Shown here: positions 44,400 to 53,031 of the stretch, one piece after another | Numbering within the stretch: the first letter of the stretch is position 1 | Layout: each line of letters begins with the position of its first letter | Assembly: GCA_937625935.1 (NCBI GenBank) | Contig: OW569356.1 | Span: forward strand, 372,001 to 436,000 | Direction: 5' to 3' | DNA: 64,000 bases | From: Tetramitus jugosus | Taxonomy: Eukaryota; Heterolobosea; Eutetramitea; Acrasida; Vahlkampfiidae | Notes under the pieces: generated by a model | Database searches by the model: none | Told to the model about the DNA's origin: nothing | What the model saw: the letters and a program-made list of their open reading frames with translations, nothing else | Translations under genes and position numbers: made by a program

Positions 44400-45932
44400 T
44401 CAGTTTGAGTGCACGAACACTCGGGGAGCTCTTACAAGCAAAGATGTAGTCACCTCATAATTAATAGTCTGGGACCACGATGCGACTTCCTCGGCAGTAA
44501 TTTCCTCATCGCCTTGTTTTCCAATCAAGACAACTTCGTCGTTGACTTGAACGTTGGAACCACACTCTGTTAGATCAACAATAAATTGATCCATACACAC
44601 TCTGCCACATATTGGAGCCTTCTTTCCATTCACTAGCACATGACCTCGATTGCTGTTTAATCGATGATAACCATCTCCATATCCAACGGGAACAAGCCCT
44701 ACAGTGATATCTCTGTCAGATGGTGTCGAAAAGGTTCGCCCATAAGATATTGAGCTTCCAGGTGGCAATGTCTTAACTCTTGCCAGATGACTCTTGAACA
44801 TGAGTGCCGGTTTCAATTCAAATGGCAACTTTGGATCATGTGCAATGCTTCTCGGCGAAAGACCATAGATCGAGACTCCTGGTCTCACCATATCCATGTG
44901 ATACTCTGGATAGAACAGAGAGGCGGCAGAGTTTGAGCAATGGAACAAAAATTCATTTCGGGACGCAATCATCTGATTCGGTGTCCCATGATCACTTAAA
45001 TATACGCTCACAATATCTCTTCTAAGTTCATCAAATATCTCGTATTGGTTCCTCGTGTACTGGATGTGCTCTTCATTCTCTAGCTCGTCAGCCACTGAAA
45101 AATGAGTGAACAAGCCTTCCCATTGAACACCACTCTCCCGTACCAAATCACTCTCGACAATCTGTTCCTTGACAAATGGTAATACTTCATGAGGCAACAG
45201 ACCAAATCGACCCATGCCTGTATCGACTTTTATATGAAACTTTGGTTTCCAGGATTCATGATGATGTCTCTTTGCACTGTTCTTGTCTTCATGTTTCATT
45301 TGCAGCACCGCCTTACAATACTCCTTTAGTGTGTCAACCTCTGTAATGGCAGGTGTGAGATGATACTGTGCAGCCAAGCGCATCTCATCTGGAAGACCAT
45401 AGCCCAACACCACAATTGGCACTTCTCCTTCTTCAGCTTTATCAACAACAAGCTTAATAGATGATCCATCATGATGCGTGCTTTGCTCGCGAAGCTTTTG
45501 CTTTTGGCGCAAGTGCCTTCTTAGCTCTACACCTTCAGACACTCGATTCACAGCAAATCGATGAATAAGCTGACTTGTTGTGGCATTGTCTAGCAAAGCA
45601 CTAGCAATATCAGCAGCACCGTGACCATAGGCATTCGCTTTGATCACTGGCATGACTTGAACTGGAGAGGAATGGACTTGCACATGGTTGTGAATTTGGA
45701 TGACATTGTGGATAATGTGATCCAAGTTCACTTCATAGTATGTGGTTGGCATCTTCTTGTGATTGGTTTTGTTGCGTTGTTGCAGAGTGCTTGGACCGTC
45801 ATACTGGAGATTGCCGCTAGGACGACGCAAAAAATGACCTTGTGTATTGAGAAGGCTCCCGTGAGTGCGACTACTGTGTAGCGTTTTGGCGCGAATCAAT
45901 GCCGTCGTTCGCATTGCGTTAGTTCTGAACAT
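44400..45932 (-). CDS. Alanine racemase (PLP) with N-terminal extension
   Basis: 510 aa. From about residue 63 the sequence follows bacterial alanine racemase: YYEVNLDHIIHNV, VMPVIKANAYGHG with PLP Lys98, HIKVDTGMGRFGL, GVQWEGLFTHFSVAD, ASLFYPEYHMDMVRPGVSIYGLSP, SYGRTF, VPVGYGDGYHR and CMDQFIVDLT. The catalytic Tyr of the SYGRTF block is present. Residues 1-60 are basic and hydroxyl-rich with no acidic run, like a mitochondrial presequence; M61 is an alternative start. Most such enzymes are bacterial, so acquisition by transfer is plausible. It would interconvert L- and D-alanine. Eukaryotic codon use and a long extension show it is not a contaminant. Confidence 0.9.
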   Translation of the reverse strand: MFRTNAMRTTALIRAKTLHSSRTHGSLLNTQGHFLRRPSGNLQYDGPSTLQQRNKTNHKKMPTTYYEVNLDHIIHNVIQIHNHVQVHSSPVQVMPVIKANAYGHGAADIASALLDNATTSQLIHRFAVNRVSEGVELRRHLRQKQKLREQSTHHDGSSIKLVVDKAEEGEVPIVVLGYGLPDEMRLAAQYHLTPAITEVDTLKEYCKAVLQMKHEDKNSAKRHHHESWKPKFHIKVDTGMGRFGLLPHEVLPFVKEQIVESDLVRESGVQWEGLFTHFSVADELENEEHIQYTRNQYEIFDELRRDIVSVYLSDHGTPNQMIASRNEFLFHCSNSAASLFYPEYHMDMVRPGVSIYGLSPRSIAHDPKLPFELKPALMFKSHLARVKTLPPGSSISYGRTFSTPSDRDITVGLVPVGYGDGYHRLNSNRGHVLVNGKKAPICGRVCMDQFIVDLTECGSNVQVNDEVVLIGKQGDEEITAEEVASWSQTINYEVTTSLLVRAPRVFVHSN

Positions 45933-46013
45933 TGCGTTTTTGTTGCGAATTCGTGAAAAAATGGAGGCATGATCGGAAAAAAATAGCGTGATTGTATTGT
46001 GGGTGCTCCTGCG

Positions 46014-48326
46014 TCATTCGCCAGACAGGCAACAATTGTCACAAATGGATTTGGCTTGCTGGAAGTGTTTTTGTGTGACAAATTGTCGGTAGTAGGACAT
46101 GCCATTGTACACTTCCTGAACCTTTTCAAACACGTATTGGATGTGGTTAATGAGATTGGTTTGAACGTGTTTGTCCTCTTTCAACATGTCCAAGATGTAC
46201 TCTAGTTCCATGAGTTGACCCACGGGTATCGTTTCAATTGGCATTGTTTTTGTAACATCCTCAGTGATCTTTTGCTCAACGTTCCACAGAGCTATTCGAT
46301 GAGTTCTTTGTTCCATTGGTACACCAATCAGCAGAATATGACTGGCAGGGGGAATAGGCAAGTGCTTAAACCGCCTACCCAATGCCGTTCCAAATTCATA
46401 GTACACATAGTGTGGATTACGACAAATGTCAGCCTTGTTGATGACAAAGTACAGCTTGTCATAAATACTCGCTCCAAAGTACTTGTAGGATGAAGTGTCT
46501 TGAGCGCTAGATGCCAATCCTGAGCCCCCACCAAAGTAATCTTCAGTGAGATTACCGGCAGAAGATATCATACTTGAAACACGGGTTTCCAGAGCACTAT
46601 AGCACGAAGAGATGATCGAGGTCAGCATCGATGACTTGTTAGTATTGGAAGACGAGTTGATCGTGCTTGCCATTTGTTGGTGCACCTGATTGAACATTCT
46701 GTTCCTTGTGTTCTGATCCAAAACTGTCAACTGCAGCATATGAAGTGCATTGCCCATGGATAAAATATGTGTTGGGCTCGCCATGAACAACACAAGACTC
46801 GATTGTCTATAGAAGAACTCTAACAGATCAATGTTGGCCCTAAATTTCTCCACGTCCAACACACTCTCATCATTGAAGCCCGGTGAGTCAATCATGATCA
46901 GATTACACACAGTAGGTCGCCCGTTCGATTGATAGCCTAACATGTCCCAGTCCTCGAGAATCTGTTTCTCCTTTTTCATCATCTTCTCATTGTTGTTGCT
47001 GTTTCGTTTGAGTTTCGATAGTTCTGATCCAGACACGAATCGCTCATTCACAATAATACACTTTACGAGTGAATCATACTTTAAGAAAATGCTCTTCATG
47101 TGCGATTCAAAGAATTGACGATACCGTCTCACTTTGCTCAACTGCTTCAACTCTAACCACACTAGTCCTTTCCTGGGATCTGTCTCTAATCTTTGCACAG
47201 GTCGATGCAACCAATTCGGTCCCATTCGATCTTCCAATTCCTTTGCCTTTCTGTCCATGCTCAATCGAATCTCTTCCTCTTCGGCAGAGGCAGTCGAAGC
47301 CGATGAAAAACTTTGCAACATTTCAATAAATTCACTCTCGGGCACCGACTCTATAATAGTGAACTGAGAGTCGACTGCATGTTCGCCTGTTACACGAACA
47401 TTGCATCCAAACAAATGATTGATCAGAGAGCTCTTTCCAGATGATTGATCACCCAGTATGGTAACCACTTGTTTACCCAGTGGAGTCGAACAATAATCTA
47501 GCTCGAAATGATCCTTTGCCAATTGTACCAACTGATCCAAATGAAGTTGTAAATGATTTTGTTGTTTCTGTAGCTGAGTGCGATGATTTTGCTGTTGTTT
47601 TCGTTGTGATTTCTGTTGTTTTGGTTGCTTTTGTTCATTTTCATTTGTTGTTGTGAATGCATGTTCAATCATTGACCTGGGAGATGGGGAACTACTACTA
47701 GTGATAGTGTTCGGCTTTGTGTGTGGTGTTTCTTTGGATTCAGGTGATGATATGGCACTTGATGTTGTTGTTGTTGTTGCCTTCATCTGTTGTGATGATG
47801 CGTGTGGTTGTAAAGGTCGTTTGCTTGTTGTTCTTGTAGCTGTTGTTGTTGATGATGACGATGACGATGACGATGATGATGGTGGTGGTGGTGCGACATT
47901 GTTTGTACCTGCTGTTTGTGATGAGGATGATGACGGTAAAGGTCTTGGTTTTGTGATTGTTGTTGTTGGTTGTTTTGTTTGCTTGTTGCTGTCCACTGTT
48001 ATTTGTGAAGAAGAAGTTGATGTTAGAGTCGAAGAAGGAGAAGGTTTCTTTCTCACTGCCTGTTTTGTTGTTGTTGTTGATGATGATGTGGAGGTGGTTG
48101 TCTTGTTGTTGTTGTCACTGGAGGAGAAGATGGATCGAAGGGAAGTGTCATCATCGTCAAACAAGTTTACAGGAGCAGCAGTGGCACTTTTAGGAGATTG
48201 TTTGGGAGGAGGTTTCTGTGGTTGTTGTTGTTGTTGTTGCAATGTAGTGGATGGTTGCTGCATCGTGTCTCTCAGTTCAGTTGTTTTGTTCTGGTTGAGC
48301 GCTTTTTCTGTGAGCTTTCTCCACAA
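46014..48326 (-). CDS. Dynamin-superfamily-like large GTPase with low-complexity N-terminus
   Basis: 770 aa. The first 270 residues are Ser/Thr/Gln/Pro runs. The GTPase domain follows: G1 GDQSSGKSS (about 292-300), G3 DSPGF (about 482-486), G4 NKAD (about 650). The wide spacing of G1 to G3 with insertions and the GDQSSGKS form are typical of dynamin-like GTPases. The conserved T in the G2 region is present (VDSQFTIIESV). No clear middle, PH or GED domain is seen after G4; only about 110 residues follow, ending in a short Cys-containing tail. This is shorter than classic dynamin and its subfamily is unassigned. Divergent from the coiled-coil gene at 48447 with about 120 bp between starts. Confidence 0.7.
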   Translation of the reverse strand: MWRKLTEKALNQNKTTELRDTMQQPSTTLQQQQQQPQKPPPKQSPKSATAAPVNLFDDDDTSLRSIFSSSDNNNKTTTSTSSSTTTTKQAVRKKPSPSSTLTSTSSSQITVDSNKQTKQPTTTITKPRPLPSSSSSQTAGTNNVAPPPPSSSSSSSSSSTTTATRTTSKRPLQPHASSQQMKATTTTTSSAISSPESKETPHTKPNTITSSSSPSPRSMIEHAFTTTNENEQKQPKQQKSQRKQQQNHRTQLQKQQNHLQLHLDQLVQLAKDHFELDYCSTPLGKQVVTILGDQSSGKSSLINHLFGCNVRVTGEHAVDSQFTIIESVPESEFIEMLQSFSSASTASAEEEEIRLSMDRKAKELEDRMGPNWLHRPVQRLETDPRKGLVWLELKQLSKVRRYRQFFESHMKSIFLKYDSLVKCIIVNERFVSGSELSKLKRNSNNNEKMMKKEKQILEDWDMLGYQSNGRPTVCNLIMIDSPGFNDESVLDVEKFRANIDLLEFFYRQSSLVLFMASPTHILSMGNALHMLQLTVLDQNTRNRMFNQVHQQMASTINSSSNTNKSSMLTSIISSCYSALETRVSSMISSAGNLTEDYFGGGSGLASSAQDTSSYKYFGASIYDKLYFVINKADICRNPHYVYYEFGTALGRRFKHLPIPPASHILLIGVPMEQRTHRIALWNVEQKITEDVTKTMPIETIPVGQLMELEYILDMLKEDKHVQTNLINHIQYVFEKVQEVYNGMSYYRQFVTQKHFQQAKSICDNCCLSGE

Positions 48327-48446
48327 CAGGCAAGAGAAGGTGATTCCAAGCTGAGAAGCATATGGTTTTCCAGCTGCAGAAAAAATTGTCGGGGAGTAAA
48401 TTTATCGTCGCGGCAATCTACGGAAAATCACCAACTCTCTTGGAAG

Positions 48447-51146
48447 ATGTTCATGCAATCGAATCATGCAGTGGGTAGAGAAGCCAGAAGAAACAAAAAG
48501 TATGGAGTTTCTGACGTGGATATGTTGAAAGAGCTCGATGAAGCAGTTCAGAGAAAAAATAGGGAAAAGATGATGGAAGCTCAAAGGGAGAAGCAAGAGA
48601 TTATGGAGCATTACCGGAATTATGATTTGGGAGTTCAGGAAAGGTTAGAGGGAGACAAGTTAGATGCAAGAGGTTTTGATGAACCAGAGATCATTCGGAC
48701 CAGAGCTGCCGAAGTCGAGAGTGCATCGCGATCGAAGAATGAATTGTTTGGTTCGAACTCATTGAATAATTACAATGAGAATGAACGTTTCAGAGATGCA
48801 ACCAAGAACGATGATACGCTTACTAGAAGAAAAAACAATATTAGCCGGCGAGTATTTGACATATTCAATGAAGAAGATCAACGAGAAAATGAACGGGGAA
48901 CAATGATTGCTCAGGGAAGAGCAGACAATAGAATAGAAGAGGAAGGAATCGTGAATCGAAGAAGGAGTAAGAGAGATGAGGTATACGAGAGAAAGAAACA
49001 GCTTCATTTGGCGCGACAAAGAGGAATAGATATTGATGAAGTTGATGAGTTTCCCCAGAGGATGCAGAGACACTCTGCTCGGAGAGAACATCCACCAATA
49101 CCTATGCCTATAAGCCGAGAGGACACCAAAGATACTCCATCTTTCTTTGACAAATTTGGAGGGGATGCTAGTCCTAAACCGAAGCTTGGTCAACCCACTG
49201 GGGTTATTAGAGTGAATGACAGTTACGAAGAAAAAAAGAAACAATTCGCTAAAAACTTGAGCAACGCAAGCTCGGGAGGGCTGTTTGACAAATTAGGACA
49301 CAATGAACAACCAAAAGGAAGAGTGTACGGAACTGTTGCAAGAATGGAACCATCTCACTCCAGTAGGAGCCCTGTCAATCAAGACCGCCCATCGAAGTTC
49401 GACTACCAGTTTAATGATTCACTTTCCTCTCCAACGAAAGAAAAATCTATTACAGATATGGTTGAACAAGAAACTGTACAGAGGAAAAGAGAACAAGCTC
49501 GAAGAGCATTGGAGTATCAGCGAGAAATTGAGAAGCAGATTCAAGAGAAGGAAGAAAGACAGAGGGTTCAACGAGTAAAGGAAAAGGATCAGGAGGAGAG
49601 AGAACATAGGAGAATGATAGAAGAACAATCTTCTCAGAGGAGGAAAATCTCTTTCGATGAACCACTTTCTCAAGATTTTGTTACTCGAAAGAACAGCACC
49701 CTTGAAAATAGAGAGGTAAACTCACTCTCCCCTCGTGGTGTCAAAAGCGGAGCACTCAAGTACTCTGAACCGAATGCTGTGAGAGAGAGGGAAACAAAGC
49801 AAGAAAAACAAAGATTGTATCAATTGGAATTAGCAGCTCAAGCTGAAGAACAGAGAAGGGCCAAACAATTACAAAAAGAAAAAGAAAGGGAAGAGGAGAG
49901 AAAAGAATCTGAAAGGATCAAGAGAGAAGTAGAAGAGGAAAAAAGACGATTTGCTTTAGAGAAAGAAAAAGAGAAAGAAACAAAGGGTACTTCATTGAAG
50001 GAGACGCCGGTGGTGATTGAGAAGAAGACTGGAGAAGAACAACCACCAACGGTGAACGAGTCCCTTGAAGATATAATGAAAGCAAGAAAAGAATCTAGGA
50101 AGAATACATTGGAAAATAATCAACTATCGGACAACGCTCCTGAACAAGGTGCATCTACGGAAGATAAGATTATTCCAATAGATTCTGAGGAAAGAGAGCC
50201 TCCTCGTGTACAAAGAACCAAAAGAGAGAGAGCTCGGACACAAACTGATGAAAGTGATTCGGATGATTTTATCATAGAAGAAAGAATTATAACTAGAGTT
50301 CCAAAGAGTAAGGGCAAGAAGAAGCGAAATGAAAAATCTGAGAAGGATGTGGCGGAGTTGCTAGCGAATTACCTTCAGGGACTTGCTTCGAACTTTAACG
50401 CTGTGAAGGAAGAGTTGGACTCAGTAAAGAAGAAAATCAATGATAAACCTGATATTGGCGATCCACCAAAAGAGCCTCCTCAAGAGATACCACCTGAGGT
50501 CCCTGACAAGAAACCAAAAATCCAATCCCAATTTGTTCAAGGATTACGGGACAGCATTGAGTTAGGAAGATCTCTAGAAACAGAGAGTGTTTTTCTGTTC
50601 CCCACCGTGGAACCTGACACTCGAATTCAACAGCCTAGACCTCGATCTGCAAGAAGAATCAGAACTCCGCGCTTTGATAGGCTAATGCCAGCAGACATTA
50701 ACAAGATCATGGTAGACAGTGACAGTGAAGGCGAAGACTATTTTAGTCAAATCCTAGAAATGAATTTGGGCAGAAACAGGGATTTAGAAGTTATAGCTTC
50801 AGAAACTTCCTTTGAGAAGGCTAAAGATTTAGTTGGTGAATACTTAGCAAGAACAACACCGAAGAGTCATCCAAGAACACCCAATACTGCATCTGAAACT
50901 TCTCATACGTATCGAGAAAAGAGTGTCATATCGACTAATTCTTCTGTTAATTCCTCTGTATCATCTCCACTAGGAAGAAGACTTCAGAGACCGAGATCTG
51001 CAGTTGTGGAACAATCATTGCCTTCTCACTCGAAATTTATTTCAAATCTGGCTCATGGATTTGAGTTCAACGACTCAGATTCAGATGGAGATACTTTGGG
51101 ATCGGAAACACGGTTATGTCTGAATGACTCAGGAACTCCTTCCTAA
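48447..51146 (+). CDS. Coiled-coil protein, possibly CSPP1-like
   Basis: 899 aa from the ATG at 48447; the frame is open further left but into the divergent gene. The protein is highly charged, with Arg/Lys/Glu-rich coiled coils at about 330-530. Within them a segment (YQREIEKQIQEKEERQRVQRVKE) resembles the repeated Y..EL..QI.EK..RK motif of CSPP1, a centrosome and cilium-tip microtubule protein, and the segment Y.EKKKQFAKNL resembles its N-terminal boxes. The C-terminal third is disordered (Pro/Ser/Arg). CSPP1 identity is tentative; any charged coiled-coil cytoskeletal protein could look alike. Confidence 0.5.
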   Translation: MFMQSNHAVGREARRNKKYGVSDVDMLKELDEAVQRKNREKMMEAQREKQEIMEHYRNYDLGVQERLEGDKLDARGFDEPEIIRTRAAEVESASRSKNELFGSNSLNNYNENERFRDATKNDDTLTRRKNNISRRVFDIFNEEDQRENERGTMIAQGRADNRIEEEGIVNRRRSKRDEVYERKKQLHLARQRGIDIDEVDEFPQRMQRHSARREHPPIPMPISREDTKDTPSFFDKFGGDASPKPKLGQPTGVIRVNDSYEEKKKQFAKNLSNASSGGLFDKLGHNEQPKGRVYGTVARMEPSHSSRSPVNQDRPSKFDYQFNDSLSSPTKEKSITDMVEQETVQRKREQARRALEYQREIEKQIQEKEERQRVQRVKEKDQEEREHRRMIEEQSSQRRKISFDEPLSQDFVTRKNSTLENREVNSLSPRGVKSGALKYSEPNAVRERETKQEKQRLYQLELAAQAEEQRRAKQLQKEKEREEERKESERIKREVEEEKRRFALEKEKEKETKGTSLKETPVVIEKKTGEEQPPTVNESLEDIMKARKESRKNTLENNQLSDNAPEQGASTEDKIIPIDSEEREPPRVQRTKRERARTQTDESDSDDFIIEERIITRVPKSKGKKKRNEKSEKDVAELLANYLQGLASNFNAVKEELDSVKKKINDKPDIGDPPKEPPQEIPPEVPDKKPKIQSQFVQGLRDSIELGRSLETESVFLFPTVEPDTRIQQPRPRSARRIRTPRFDRLMPADINKIMVDSDSEGEDYFSQILEMNLGRNRDLEVIASETSFEKAKDLVGEYLARTTPKSHPRTPNTASETSHTYREKSVISTNSSVNSSVSSPLGRRLQRPRSAVVEQSLPSHSKFISNLAHGFEFNDSDSDGDTLGSETRLCLNDSGTPS

Positions 51147-51409
51147 ATTTCGATCACTTCCTTTGTACCCTCATATCTAGGGAAGTTCAATTATTGGCGA
51201 AGAAGAGATGATTTTATCGTACAATTTCGGTTGCTATCACACAATTCAGAAGGTCGGATTCCATACACACATTGTATTCATAAAGCATCAACATCATCTC
51301 TTTAACACCAAGGCTTGTGAAGAGACAGACATAACTTGAAACTTCGTACTGCTACCTGTCAAGCAAATCTTGCTTGAGGGAAAATTCAATTGTTTTTTAA
51401 TGCAGAGTT
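51147..51409. other. Intergenic stretch before RCC1 fragment; possible LINE-tail relic
   Basis: No gene. At 51220-51235 the 16-nt TACAATTTCGGTTGCT equals the LINE 3' end (TACAACCATTTCGGTTGCT) with three bases missing, without a poly-T. It may be an old LINE 3'-end relic or coincidence. Confidence 0.3.
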
Positions 51410-51943
51410 GTGGTTCTTTTCTCTTATTTAGAGCCCAAGAAGACAATTGCTTTCGAACGAGTGAAACTACCATTCTCTGATCCTGTTCGAGATCTCAGAC
51501 TTTCTCCACTTGGTACTCATATGATGCTTAGAACAGAGAAGGATTTATGGGTCAGTGGATCGAATAAGTCTGGTCAATTGCTCACCGGAGACTGTAAGCA
51601 GGTGAATGGCATACAAAAGTGTAACATTGAAAGCATCGTGGGCAATGACGAGTATCGCTTGTTTTTGGCCAGAGGTAGGACCTTTATGGCCACAAGAGAC
51701 AATCTTTATTGTGTAGGAGAGAACAGGTACGGTCAACTTGGTCTCCTCGATAACATTACGAATTACAAGGTGCGCAGAGTGCCGATTGATTTCAGTGACA
51801 AGGAGCTTGTTGGCGTGGAGGGGGGCTACGATTTCACATTCTTTGTTTGCAGACGAACAAACTGTTATGGCTTCATGAACAATTTACATCGATGTTTATC
51901 GCACAGTGGCTTTGTGGATATTGAGGTGAAGACTGAAGAATAA
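51410..51943 (+). pseudogene. RCC1-like fragment, 5' truncated
   Basis: The frame codes for 177 residues with RCC1-type repeat features (DLWVSGSNKSGQLLTGD; NLYCVGENRYGQLGLLDN), ending LHRCLSHSGFVDIEVKTEE, the same kind of BTB-like ending as the RCC1 gene at 33102-34492. There is no ATG: a stop codon lies 12 nt upstream of the first plausible codon (GTG at 51410), and no good donor exon was found upstream. Either an unrecognised 5' exon exists or this is a truncated duplicate. It lies in a cluster of gene fragments. Confidence 0.6.
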
Positions 51944-51952
51944 GCACAAAAT

Positions 51953-52315
51953 TTACTCGTGTGGCATTCCTACGAAGCTATCGACTCTCCAGAACGCAAG
52001 GATCAAGTCTCTCAAATGGTCTTGATCGACCTCTTGGAGAAGTCTCTTCCATCTCCTCCTTAGATTAAAACATGTATCGAGAACGGTGACACCCTGATTG
52101 CCATTTGTTTTCCTCAACCCTCTGCCCATTTGCTGAACAAACACCAATTCTGATTCTGTTGGTCTCGCCAGTACAACACAACCAATATCCTTCACATCGA
52201 ATCCCTCATTCATCATCATAACGTTGATCACAATTTTAATGTGGCCAGCATGAAACTTGTCCAATACATCTTCCAGGACACACATATCAAGAAACCGCGG
52301 ATCTCGATGCATATA
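51953..52315 (-). pseudogene. SF2 helicase C-terminal fragment
   Basis: About 119 codons of the second RecA-like domain of a DEAD/DEAH-type (ResIII/UvrB-like) helicase: FHAGHIKIVINVMMMNEGFDV, CVVLARPTESELVFVQQMGRGLRK (motif VI QxxGRxxR), then VTVLD. Motifs I-III and the N-terminal domain are absent because the coding frame runs straight into the poly-A of the LINE fragment at 52317. The stop (51953) is next to the RCC1 fragment, tail to tail. It is not a whole enzyme. Confidence 0.75.
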
Positions 52316-52316
52316 C

Positions 52317-52735
52317 TTTTTTTTCCATCTTTAACTCTTTGACTTGGCTGGTCTCATAAACTCCAGCTTGTCCAATTTGGCCTTGAATTCCTCAACCAGT
52401 TCCTTTCTTGCCCTTTTGGCTTCCTCACATTCCACTATTAAGTGGTTGATAGTCTCTGGGGCGCTTGCGCAGTGAGCACACATGACCTCTATCAACGGCT
52501 CAAACAAGTCGCGCAGGACAGTATGGAGCGTCCACTTCTGACTTGCTCAACGCTTTATCACCTATCCTATCAACACTTCCAGAGTGCCATTCGGTGTTCG
52601 CCACTCCTCCCATCTCTTTTCGCATGGTTTGCCAAGAATTTCCATGGAAGCCCTTATGCTTGAGTATCTTGCTGGGCCAATGTCCTTCAACTTGAACTTT
52701 GCTTCTAACGGCTCGAATTTTAAAAAAGTACAAAT
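52317..52735 (-). mobile_element. LINE fragment E3 (3' part, frameshifted), tail T8
   Basis: On the minus strand, fragments read ...QVRSG (frameshift) TLHTVL...EVMCAHC...H...EC..., the same QVRSGTLHT block and C-x2-C-x8-H-x4-C zinc knuckle (ASAPETIN loop) found in E1 and E2, followed by a stop near 52333 and a short T8 (52317-52324). It is more diverged and broken than the other two, with a one-base frameshift before TLHT. The 5' edge lies about 20 bp upstream of tRNA-Asp. No TSD was recognised. Confidence 0.75.
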
Positions 52736-52756
52736 GTTAGGGAAATGAAAGTATCT

Positions 52757-52827
52757 TCGGTCATGGTATAGGGGTAGCATTTCAGACTGTCACTCTGGCG
52801 ACCCGGGTTCGATTCCCGGTGATCGAG
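52757..52827 (+). tRNA. tRNA-Asp (anticodon GTC)
   Basis: 71 nt: acceptor TCGGTCA/TGATCGA with discriminator G, anticodon stem TCAGA/TCTGG around loop CTGTCAC (anticodon GTC), T-stem CCGGG/CCCGG with loop TTCGATT. D-arm GTAT...GCAT is weakly paired, as in many tRNA-Asp. A T4 run at 52831-52834 can terminate Pol III. Confidence 0.93.
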
Positions 52828-52830
52828 TTG

Positions 52831-52834
52831 TTTT
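52831..52834 (+). terminator. Pol III T-run terminator of tRNA-Asp
   Basis: T4 directly 4 nt past the tRNA end. Confidence 0.6.
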
Positions 52835-53031
52835 GCTCCTGTTTTTGATTGGGTTGTGGTTTATTTTTGGCCTTCAGATTTTTGGTCATTTCTGGGTGTT
52901 CATCTCGCCCATCAAGGCAACCGTGTTCCAACTGGCTAATCATCTCTTCGCTTTGTTGTTAGGAGCGAAAACGCTCGTTCAGAAAGATTCAAACCACCAA
53001 CAAACGACGTGTTCCTATCCCAACAACCATC

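Noticed and set aside
47653-48354. Plus-strand Val/Asp-rich ORF
   Set aside because: Antisense of the Ser/Thr/Gln low-complexity N-terminus of the dynamin-like gene.
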